Of a stretch of 64,000 nt of DNA, positions 28,382-37,230 are shown piece after piece (position 1 is the first letter of the stretch; each line of letters opens with the position of its first letter). A program made the position numbers and the translations under genes. The stretch is from SB25 sp029560875 (lineage in GTDB: Bacteria; Bacteroidota; Bacteroidia; Bacteroidales; Tenuifilaceae), in the NCBI GenBank assembly GCA_035388225.1, contig DAOOPM010000016.1, positions 1 through 64,000 of the forward strand. The letters are read 5' to 3'. Under the pieces are notes generated by a model, which saw only the letters and a list, made by a program, of their open reading frames with translations, ran no database searches and was not told the DNA's origin.

Positions 28382-29527
28382 ATGTTTGCAGGCTTTATGG
28401 TTTCGAATTTTCACTTTTTGTCAAACTCTCTTTTTGCTTTGGTTTGCCTTTTAATGGGAACTTCGTTTCTTTCTTTCCATATTCCTCGAAAAGAAGGCCT
28501 ACACAACTACCGAATATCACTGAAAGTTTTATCGAGTGCATATTTTGCCATAGGGCTTCTTACATTATCTGTACTTGTTTTTAAACTAGCCGATAACTCC
28601 CGTGAGTATTTTACTTTTATTAGCATTTTAATATCCTCAACACAAGCATTACTATTTGCTTTTACTTTAATTACTCTGATTAACCCAACCTTCGTAAAAC
28701 TCAAGAATATTATACGCCACACAGTCCCTTATGCAGTATTCTTAGCGCTTTACACTACATCCGTGCTGATTTACGGTGAACCACAACTAACATCAATCAG
28801 CGAAGTTTTGGATCACGCTCACAATCCAACACTATGGATTCGACTAATATTCTTAGCGTACTACCTATTTCAACTAATTTACTACACCCATCTTTTTTTA
28901 AGAGAAGTTAGAAATTACGATAATGAATTATTGAATTATTTTTCCGATGTATATCAGCTAAAACTGGGCTGGGTACGTATAGCATTTTACTCCGCATTAC
29001 TCGTAGGAACTATTGCACTTATCTCCAGTTTCCTCCCAATGCGATACGATTGGATTGTAACAATAATATATTCCTTATTCTACTTTGGATTTGCACAGGA
29101 GTACATTAAGTACAATAAGGTTTTTAGCATTATTGAGCCTGCAATAACTCCGGCAATGCAGGAGGAAGCCAAAATCAACAATAAAATAAAAACCAAAACA
29201 GATTGGCAAAACTACAAGCAACAAATATTTGTCAATAAATACTACCGCGAAACAGGTATTACAATTGAAGATTTGGCTTTAAAACTTCAAATCGGAAGAA
29301 CTACTCTATCGAATTTCATTAATCGGGAGGAAGGCATAAACTTCAACACCTGGATTAACCGAATGCGCATTGAAGATGCAAAACAGCTACTAATTGATAA
29401 CCCCGATTATTCCATAGTCATTGTCTCCGAAATGGTAGGTTATACCGAACAAGCCAACTTTAGTCGCCAATTTAAACTAATTACTGGCGAATCACCCTTG
29501 GTTTGGAGAAAGAAATCGGCCTCCTAG
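28382..29527 (+). CDS. AraC-family transcriptional regulator with N-terminal multi-TM sensor
   Basis: 381 aa. Residues about 1-245 form seven TM helices (FLSNSLFALVCLLMGTSFL; VPYAVFLALYTTSVLIYG; RIAFYSALLVGTIALISSFL; YDWIVTIIYSLFYFGFAQ). The C-terminal 110 residues form an AraC HTH pair: ITIEDLALKLQIGRTTLSNF ... FNTWINRMRIEDAKQLL, then NPDYSIVIVSEMVGYTEQAN ... FSRQFKLITGESPLVWR. This 7TM-AraC layout is a Bacteroidota type of one-component membrane regulator. It is divergent from the caspase operon and directly upstream of the first giant surface gene, with a shared dyad on both sides, so it is the best candidate to read that site. Start at ATG 28382; ATG 28397 is an alternative. Confidence 0.88.
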   Translation: MFAGFMVSNFHFLSNSLFALVCLLMGTSFLSFHIPRKEGLHNYRISLKVLSSAYFAIGLLTLSVLVFKLADNSREYFTFISILISSTQALLFAFTLITLINPTFVKLKNIIRHTVPYAVFLALYTTSVLIYGEPQLTSISEVLDHAHNPTLWIRLIFLAYYLFQLIYYTHLFLREVRNYDNELLNYFSDVYQLKLGWVRIAFYSALLVGTIALISSFLPMRYDWIVTIIYSLFYFGFAQEYIKYNKVFSIIEPAITPAMQEEAKINNKIKTKTDWQNYKQQIFVNKYYRETGITIEDLALKLQIGRTTLSNFINREEGINFNTWINRMRIEDAKQLLIDNPDYSIVIVSEMVGYTEQANFSRQFKLITGESPLVWRKKSAS

Positions 29528-29546
29528 ATTCTATTATACTTTATGA

Positions 29547-29613
29547 TTTTATCAATTCATACATCACTTTGTATGTATTGATAAAAAGTATTGTACGCCA
29601 GACTCTACCTTTA
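29547..29613 (+). promoter_or_regulatory. Operator copy A and promoter of the first giant surface gene
   Basis: The 40-bp dyad (29547-29586) has arms TTTTATCAATTCATACA and TGTATGTATTGATAAAA, a nearly perfect inverted repeat with a single T:T mismatch. A -7-like TACCTTTA lies at 29606-29613, 19 nt past the dyad, exactly as at copy B. The ATG is 71 nt past the dyad. The dyad is 20 bp after the AraC-type regulator's stop. Confidence 0.75.
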
Positions 29614-29657
29614 TATCTTATTAATTGGCTTTCGAAAATATTCAAAATATATTCATT

Positions 29658-32063
29658 ATGAATAAATTACATCATCATTTGTCATCTACTTATAGCAGGT
29701 TTGTAACTGCATTTAAAGTTCAAATACTAGCGGCGTTAATTTTTCTAGTAAATCCAAGCATAAATGCTCAAAATAACTGCCTCAATTTTGATGGTTCCAA
29801 CGACCATGTTAACCTAGGCACCCTAGCCCCTACTGGCAATTTTACAACTGGCTTTACATATATGGGTTGGGTGAAATGGGGAGCGTTCAACAACTGGTCA
29901 AGACTATTTGATTTTGGCACCGGAGAGGGTGTTAACAATATCTTGTTAGCGTGCAATGCTACAAGTAATTCTCTTACACTTTCAAATTACCTGAATACAA
30001 CTCCTTACCAGTTGACTTCAGGCAACATAGCTCAACTTAATCAGTGGATACATATTGCTGCAACAATTTCAAATACGGGCACCGCTAAAATATACGTAAA
30101 TGGATTGGTTGTAGCATCGGGGAATATACAACCACCTGCGAACATTGCACGTAATCTCTGCTATTTAGGAAGAAGTAACTGGGCTGCCGATGCTTATTTT
30201 AATGGACGCATGGATGAGGTAAGCATATGGACACATGAACTGACCTCAACAGAAATAAACAACAGCATGTTTAACCCTCTAGTTGGAAACGAAAGCGGCC
30301 TTTATATCTACTATAAATTTGACCTAGGGACTGCCGGTGGAACAAATACTTCGATTACAACGTTAAACGATATAACATCTAATGCAAAACACGGAACGTT
30401 AACAGGTTTCACTTTATCTGGCGTTTCTTCAAACTTTGTTGAAAGTACAGTACCTTCAACCATTCAAAACAACTGCCTATCATTTGATGGCTCTAACGAT
30501 TATGTTGCCTTGCCAGCACTAGGGAGCAATCTTTCACAGTTTACCATTGAAACGTGGTTTAATGCCAATTCTTTCCCATCTGCTGGAAATTTAACCAGTA
30601 TTTTTAACACAAACACATGGGCTGCAGGTGACATTCATTATCAATTTGTTAATACTGGGGGTACACCCCAAATTCAATTGGCTGTTAACAATTCAACTAT
30701 TGTTAATATTAATTATTCATTTTCAACCAATACATGGTATCATCTGGCCGCAACCTATAATGCAACAACCAAAATCATCAAATTATTTGTAAATGGTTCT
30801 TTAGTTCTATCAGTTCCAATTGCAACTGCTGCAAATGCTAATTTCACAGCCTCTCAGATAGGTGCATGGACAACTCAACGTTATTTTGCAGGCAGATTCG
30901 ACGATTACAGGATATGGAGCACCGAGCGTACTGCTTCCGAAATTTCCACTAATATGTTTTCCTCACTAACAGGCAACGAAACGGGGCTTTTGGTATGCTA
31001 CAAATTCAACCAGGGCGTTGCTGGAGGTACAAATACCAACTTAACTACAGCAATAAATGCAACAGGGACAAACCATGGAACGTTAATAAATTTTGCGTTA
31101 ACAGGCTCGTCATCGAACTGGGTGAGTGGGATAAAAGATGCTCCAACAAATCATGTTACCGGCTTTGCAGGTTCACTTGTAAGTAATAAAATGACACTAA
31201 CATGGACCGACGTGTCCTCTGCACCCGAACCCGACGGCTATTACATTTATGCCTCAACGGAAAACTCCTTTTCAAATCCTATTAACGGAAACGAACCTGC
31301 GGTTGATAACGATTTGAGCGATGGAACTGGAGTGATTAAGGTTTTAAATAGTATTCAGACATATAACGGCTGGGTTAACGAGTCAATAGGAACCATTTAT
31401 TATTTTCGTATTTATCCTTTTACCAATTCAGGCAGTTACATAAAGTTCAATACCACTTCCCCTATTCCTGAAGCCCAGCTAACTTCCAAACCTCTATTTA
31501 GCTATGGCAGTGCAACATTATCTGTATTAGCCAATAAGCATACTTGGGGTGATTTTAATAACGATGGGTATCTGGACTTTCTAATTAATATTGGTGGTGA
31601 AAAGTGGGTAGGTAGTACTTGGGATGGTGACTATTCTTATTTATATGTTAATAATAAAAACAATACATTTACCAAGCATTCAAGTTTTAATTATCCTTCG
31701 CATGAGAGTTATCTAAAATGGCTCGATTTCGATAATGATAACGATTTGGATGTAATTGCATCAGAGCGAATTTATTTTAATAATGGCGGATCTTTCACCC
31801 GCTCAGACGCTTCAACCTTTGGACTGAATACTTTTCGCGGTACTTGGATTGACTTTGATAACGATGGTGATCTCGATTTCATTACCAATAATTGCGATAA
31901 TAATGCCGTTAAGTTATATCGAAAAACCAATAATTACTTTTACGAAGTTTATAGTACAAACTTTCAGCCCTTTATAGGCGACATTGCAGCCATTGATTAC
32001 AACTGTGACGGATTTAAAGTTATGGCACATAATATGACATTCCTAGTAGAAGTTGCTAGATGA
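29658..32063 (+). pseudogene. 5' part of giant surface protein 1 (LamG x2, Fn3-like, FG-GAP), cut off by the integron-like cassette
   Basis: The start at ATG 29658 was chosen because it begins a signal peptide (MNKLHHHLSS ... ALIFLVNPSINAQ). Two LamG/concanavalin domains follow (about 40-210, NCLNFDGSNDHVNL to FNGRMDEVSIWT; about 260-450, NCLSFDGSNDYVAL to FAGRFDDYRIWS). Then come an Fn3-like module (SNKMTLTWTDVSSAPEPDGY) and FG-GAP/VCBS repeats (WGDFNNDGYLDFLI, WIDFDNDGDLDFIT). Host sequence stops after DYNCDGFK plus the first base of the next codon (position 32019). The frame then runs 14 codons into foreign DNA to a TGA at 32063. Without its C-terminus it lacks the T9SS sorting domain, so export to the surface should fail. 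Joining 32019 to 32814 restores a 2190-aa gene. Confidence 0.88.
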
Positions 32064-32096
32064 TAAAAAGATAACTAATTAAAGAATCTGACATAA

Positions 32097-32396
32097 ATGA
32101 AGTTCAATATGAAACCGATTTTTTGGATTGGGAAAAAGTATCTTGAAGAACAAATTCAACAGGAAACTAAAGAACTGAAAGACAAGGTGTATGTTTTGGA
32201 AAAAAACAATATTTCTTTAAATCATTGCGTTTCAGACCACAAAGAAAGAATTGCTAAACTTGAAGAAAGAATAAGAGAATTTGAAATAAAAATAACAGCT
32301 GTTGAGACAGCATTTTCCGTAGTTGGTATGCTTAATGGCAAAAGTAATTCTTTTTCTCTCCCATTAGATAACGAAAGGAGGTCTATCAATGGATAA
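32097..32396 (+). CDS. Cassette ORF 1: small coiled-coil protein
   Basis: 99 aa (or 95 aa from ATG 32109), unrecognised. It begins with a short hydrophobic MKPIFWIGKKYLEEQI segment. A Lys/Glu-rich coiled coil follows (about 15-75: QQETKELKDKVYVLEKNN; KERIAKLEERIREFEIKI). It is the first gene inside the integron-like cassette, on the strand usual for cassette genes, about 77 bp from the cassette edge. It overlaps ORF 2 by 8 bp, so the two are probably translated together. No function can be assigned. Confidence 0.6.
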   Translation: MKFNMKPIFWIGKKYLEEQIQQETKELKDKVYVLEKNNISLNHCVSDHKERIAKLEERIREFEIKITAVETAFSVVGMLNGKSNSFSLPLDNERRSING

Positions 32397-32676
32397 GTTA
32401 ATTGTAAGAGAGTTAGAATATCTAACGAAAAAAATCGAGAATAATCAAGCAAATTTGAACGATTATCAAAAATATGAAGAAATTCTCCTCAAAGGAGGTT
32501 TACCTAAATCAATCATTGAAAATAATTTAAGAAAAGCCGGTTTTAATACGTGGTCTGAGTTTGTAAACGCTAGAAATGATAAACAGAAAGAAAAAAACAT
32601 TGAATCTGGTGTTATAGGAGGAATAATAGGATTAGGTCTTGGTTTACTTTTAGTTTCTTTATTCAATAAAGATTAA
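32389..32676 (+). CDS. Cassette ORF 2: small protein with C-terminal membrane helix
   Basis: 95 aa, unrecognised. The helical, charged first 65 residues (LIVRELEYLTKKIENNQANL; KAGFNTWSEFVNARNDKQKE) are followed by a glycine-rich TM segment near the C-terminus (VIGGIIGLGLGLLLVSLF, about 74-91). A strong Shine-Dalgarno AAAGGAGG (32374-32381) lies 7 nt before the ATG, unlike most genes in the window, where no such sequence is visible. This hints that the cassette came from a different phylum. The gene overlaps ORF 1 by 8 bp and ends 7 bp before the attC-like site. Confidence 0.65.
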   Translation: MDKLIVRELEYLTKKIENNQANLNDYQKYEEILLKGGLPKSIIENNLRKAGFNTWSEFVNARNDKQKEKNIESGVIGGIIGLGLGLLLVSLFNKD

Positions 32677-32684
32677 AATTACAT

Positions 32685-32813
32685 GCCATAACAGGTGGTT
32701 TAGCCTACTGGGGCTGATGATGCAGATACGAAAGTTTTTAGTAATTTAGTATGGTTTTAACGTGGGATGACGCCGCTGGCCATTAACTCCCCAGCAGCCC
32801 AAACCACCGACCG
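32685..32813 (+). other. attC-like recombination site of the cassette
   Basis: R''-like box GCCATAAC (32685-32692), 1-nt spacer, L''-like GGTGGTTT (32694-32701) and further arm to CTGGGG (32713). A 75-nt central region follows, then CCCCAG (32789-32794), then L'-like AAACCACC (32801-32808), spacer GACC and the terminal G. The missing R' half TTATGGC is at the other cassette edge (32020-32026), as expected for an integrated cassette. Arms pair with a few mismatches. Reconstructed length is about 136 nt, within the range of large attC sites. R' (GTTATGG) deviates from GTTRRRY at two positions. Confidence 0.72.
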
Positions 32814-35800
32814 ATATAATTACTACAGGAGTAAATTCTGTAACCAACAAAAGTGAGAATAGGCTTTATAAAAACGATGGAAACGGGAAGTTTACCCTTC
32901 AAAAAACCACTTCAGGTAGGGTATATTCGGGATTTGGCGATTACAATGCTGATGGACTGATTGACATTCTAGCATATAGTTACCCTGACGATGAGAAAAT
33001 CTTATATGTTGAATTATTAACAAATATTGACGGTGAAAATTTTATTTCTCAAATAATTGATAGCACTACATTCTCTATAAATTCTGAATTAATATTCACC
33101 ATCGCTGATTTAGACAATGATGGTTGGGCCGATCTAATGTATACCCTTCCAAGTAATGTCGATCAATGTGAACTTAAAGTAATGAAAAACAATCAGAATG
33201 GTAAATTCACCAATATCCATTCCCATTCATTTAGTAAGGATTATTCCATTAGCATTACTGACATAAACAAGAATGGCAAAATAGATTACGTAATTTCAAA
33301 CTATGATTCGCATTACACATTTTTTAATATCAGTACCATAACAAATAATGCACCTGATAAAATAACTAATGCAACGGCTACTTTAAAAGGAAACGGAGTT
33401 GTTCTTAACTGGCATGCCACTGACGATAAAACACCACAAAACGGTTTAACTTATAATCTGCGTATAGGAACGTTATCGGGAGCCAGTAATATTTTAGCAC
33501 CAAATTCAACCAACACAGGCCAACGCAAATTGCTTGAACCTGGAAATATGGGTGCCGATACTTCAGTATTTTTCAATCTACTTCCGGGCACATACTATTG
33601 GAATGTCCAGGCTGTCGACAATTCATATCAGGGCGGAGCCTTTATGGATGCGGATAAAACGTTTACCATTGTTGATGTGCAAGCTTCGAATTTAGAGGCT
33701 ACAATTGTCGATAAAACCAGTTTAAACCTCCGCTGGTCCAATGGCAATGGAACCAGAAGAGTAGTTTTTGCCAAAATTGGCACATCTGGAACAGCCGCTC
33801 CAGCAAATAGCACCTCATATATAGCATCATCTGAATTTGGCTCAGGCGATCAAATTGGCACAACAGGTTGGTTTTGTGTATTTAACAGCACAACCAATAA
33901 TGTTACGATAAGTAATTTATCCGCAGATTACTCCTATATTTTCCAGGTTTTTGAATATAGAGGAAATGCTGGAAGCGAAACCTATATAACCAAATCGGGT
34001 CAGGGCAATCCTGGCACATTTAGCACTGCCGTATTTAGTTTGCAACCCCCCATAGGTAATGCATATGAATTTACAGTAAATAGTCAAATTAAGATGGGCG
34101 ACTTTAATAATGATAATTATCTCGATTTTTTATTTTATAATTCACATACGAGTTCAATGCTATTATATCTGAATCAATCAGATAATACTTTTACAAAAGA
34201 TAGTATTCCGTTAGTTTCTAAATTAAATTATGCATCATTCCATGTTTTTGATTACAACAGTGATGGCTTACTGGATTTTATTTATACAGGTTCTTTTTAT
34301 GAAAGTTGGAACAGGGAATTTTCAAGAGCATATATCTATACAAACAATGGGGATAATACATTCACAGGGGTTTTATCCGATTCAATTCTCGGAACACAAA
34401 CTTCTTCAATAACTTGCGGCGATTTTAATAATGATGGAAATATTGATCTGTTTGTTGGGGGATTAAAATCAAATATAATTCCAGATCCCTTTTATGGATC
34501 GATTACTGAATTTAATCCAATTTCCTATTTGTATAAAAATCTTGGTTCATCAGAAAATTATAAATTTTCCACTGTCAATTCTCAGTTTAAAGCATTAAAG
34601 GACGGAGGCTCCTGTTTTGGAGATTTTAATAATGATGGGTGGGATGATTTGATCATATCCGGAAATACGCCCGATGATTACTCGTACATTTACCTTTACC
34701 TCAATAATCAGGATGGTACATTTGATGAACAAGAATTATTGGTATCACAGGGTCAAAATTATTCTAAAATGGTTTGTGCTGACTATAATAAGGATGGATA
34801 TCTTGATTTTATTTGTGGAGCTATATATTTTATAAATAAAGGCGATGCCACATTTGAACTAAACTACAATTCATTCAGCATCCAAAATTCCAACAACGGA
34901 TTTACAATATCTGATTTTAATAATGATGGTACAATCGATATTCTATTCAATAGTTCAAAATATCCCCATTTTAAAAAGCTATATCTTAATAATTATCCAG
35001 AAAATAACTTCTCAATTCAATCCGATTTTAATTCAGAAGATGGTATTGGCATATCTTCAGGGGACTATGATAACGATGGAGATGCAGATTTTACTCTTGC
35101 AGCCTCCTCCTCTAGCGATAAAATAAATATTTTCAGAAATACATTAATTATGAAATCTGGCGTCTATAATCAAAATCAAAAGCCAGAAAAACCTCAAAAT
35201 ATCCAATTCAATCAGAGTCCAAATAAATTGACCATCACTTGGGATGCCGTTATCACTGATGAATCGCCCTATTTAAGCTACAATGTGTCGTTAAAAAAGG
35301 ACACCATATTATTCAACTCGCCCAATAGCGATTACCTAACCGGAAAAAGACAGGTTCCCGAAATAGGTAATAGCGGGTTAAACACCTTTGCACTATTCAA
35401 AAATTTAGAGCCTGGAACTTACGAGGTTAAGGTGCAAGCTGTTGACGGGGCATACTGTGGCGGCGAATGGTCAACCCCAACAACAGTAGATGTTAAGGAT
35501 TTACAGACATTTTATTCTTTTGATGAAGTGTGTCGTGGTGCCGAAACACAATTTACAGATCAATCTAGCCCTCAAGATAAAATTACATGGCTATGGCGCT
35601 TTGATGATGGAACAACAAGCACTGAGCAAAACCCAAAGCATAAGTTTGTTGCATCAGGAGCGCATCAAGTTTGGTTAATTATTACTAGCACAGAGTTAAC
35701 AGATGCTAATGGTAGTTTCCTTAAGGATTCGGTTATGCATACTGTAAACGTAAAGCCAAATCCAAAGGCAGCATTTACAGCCCCCAATGCTTGCCAGGGT

Positions 35801-37024
35801 ACTGAAACTAAGTTCACGAATAACACCAATATGGATGGTGCAGAAGCCAAATCATGGAAATGGGACTATGGTAACAGTGACTTATCTACAGATTCTATCC
35901 CGTTAAATAAAATTTACGGCATCGCCAAAACTTATAACACCAAGTTGGTTGTTGTGGCAACTAACAATTGTGCAGATTCAATACAGGTGAATACAACTGT
36001 AGTTCCAATGCCAAGCGCAGTTATCAGTGTAACTCAAAACAGTAAGTTTTCGTTCTGCAAGGACTCCGATGATAGTGCGATTCTTTCATTGGCAACTCAA
36101 GACAATTGCAACTACCAGTGGGAAAACTACTCAGTTGTATTAACTGATAAAACCAATAATCAACTGGCCATAACTGGTAGTGATAATGTAGGAATATATT
36201 CCATTACTGCAACTGTTACCAGCAAACTTGTTTCAGAAGGTTGCGTTGCAAGATCAACCAATCCTGTAGTTATAACAATTAACCCAAAAGCAAGCAAGCC
36301 GATAATTGAGGAAAAAACAAACAATACGCTCTTCTGCCCAGGCACAGAAGTTGAGCTAAACGTTAAAAACTACTCAAATACAGTAAATTATCAGTGGAAA
36401 TACTATGGAGTAGTAATAGATGGAGCAAACAATCAGGTTTACAAGGGAAAACTTGCCGCAGGAGATTACTCCGTTGAAGCAGAACCCGGAAGCTGTGCAA
36501 CTGAATCGGATAAAATAACTCTTAAGCATAAGCTGGCTCTTTCAAAACCAACGATTCTTGGCCATGGTCCAACAGTTTGGATTCTTGCCTGCGACAATAT
36601 GACCGCAACCAACTATAGATGGTACTACAACAACAACTTAATTCCGGGAGCAAACAAGTACCAGTATGTTGCCAACAAAAACTATGGCGATTACTACGTA
36701 ACCGTTAACGATGGCGGAGAGTGCTGGACACCTAGCGATGTGTTTAAAGTTGATCTAACTAATGGAATCGATGATTTAGCAAACGATAACATAAAAATTT
36801 ACCCTAACCCATCGAAGGGAATAATTAATATATCTATTGATAAAGACATTATTGAAAATGTAACCATCGAAATATTTGATGTGCTAGGAAAAACTATTCA
36901 TACTAAACAAGCTGAAGGTACATCTTATTTCAAGGTTAATCTTTCAGGATACGCAAATGGTGTTTATTATTTAAGGATAAAAGTTAAAAATGAAATTATT
37001 GTGAAGAGAATAGTTAAACAGTAG
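32814..37024 (+). pseudogene. 3' part of giant surface protein 1 (FG-GAP, Fn3, PKD, Ig-like, T9SS sorting domain)
   Basis: An open frame continues the interrupted gene after the cassette, starting with the remainder of an FG-GAP repeat (IITTGVNSVTNKSENRLYKN). The ATG at 33137 is internal (in ADLMYTLP) and should not be taken as a start. Parts in order: FG-GAP repeats, an Fn3-like pair, a second FG-GAP block (CGDFNNDGNIDLFVGG; SDFNNDGTIDILF), an Fn3-like module, two PKD domains (35520-36000; ITWLWRFDDGTTSTEQNPKH), Ig-like domains, and a type A T9SS sorting domain from about 36780 (IKIYPNPSKGIINIS ... GVYYLRIKV ending KRIVKQ). It cannot be made as a secreted protein unless the cassette leaves. 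Confidence 0.88.
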
Positions 37025-37125
37025 GTTAAACATAGCATGGTGAATCAGGAACTTGCCAAAATGTTCTTTAATATGATATACAAGGCAAACTTTGTCTCCA
37101 TTAATTATTTATCAAATTACATTGT

Positions 37126-37192
37126 TTTTGTCGATTTGCATATCAGATTGTATGGATTGATAAAAGGAGATGTGATTCAAAATCTAATTTTG
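37126..37192 (+). promoter_or_regulatory. Operator copy B and promoter of the second giant surface gene
   Basis: The 40-bp site at 37126-37165 (TTTTGTCGATTTGC ... TTGTATGGATTGATAAAA) matches copy A at 31 of 40 positions and copy C at 30 of 40. A perfect -7 box TAATTTTG lies at 37185-37192, 19 nt past the site. The ATG (37231) is 65 nt past the site. Confidence 0.75.
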
Positions 37193-37230
37193 TTACCCTA
37201 AAATTAATCTGCACAAATCACAATAACAAT

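Larger units (their letters stand above)
32020..32813 (+). mobile_element. Integron-type gene cassette inserted at a G^AT site
   Basis: A 794-bp insertion interrupts an FG-GAP codon. The host reads ...GGA TTT AAA G | AT ATA ATT..., so exact removal gives D-G-F-K-D-I-I-T in frame. The left edge starts TTATGGCA directly after host G (forming GTTATGGCA at 32019-32027). The right part has the complementary TGCCATAAC (32684-32692), followed by a long imperfect hairpin that ends with G at 32813. This is what insertion of a circular cassette by an integron integrase between G and TT of its attC R' box, into a secondary GWT site, should leave. Two small co-directional ORFs fill most of the cassette. 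No intI gene is in the window, so the integrase must be elsewhere or lost. Confidence 0.8.

Noticed and set aside
32020..32813. Insertion sequence, group II intron or MITE
   Set aside because: No transposase or reverse transcriptase, no target-site duplication at the exact junction, no matching terminal inverted repeats beyond the 9-nt R boxes, and one end only carries the long hairpin. This fits an attC cassette better.
33137..37024. A stand-alone 1295-aa gene starting at ATG 33137
   Set aside because: The frame is open well upstream (from 32771) and the codons before 33137 are clearly FG-GAP repeat sequence. The ATG is internal to a gene whose true start is 29658, before the cassette.
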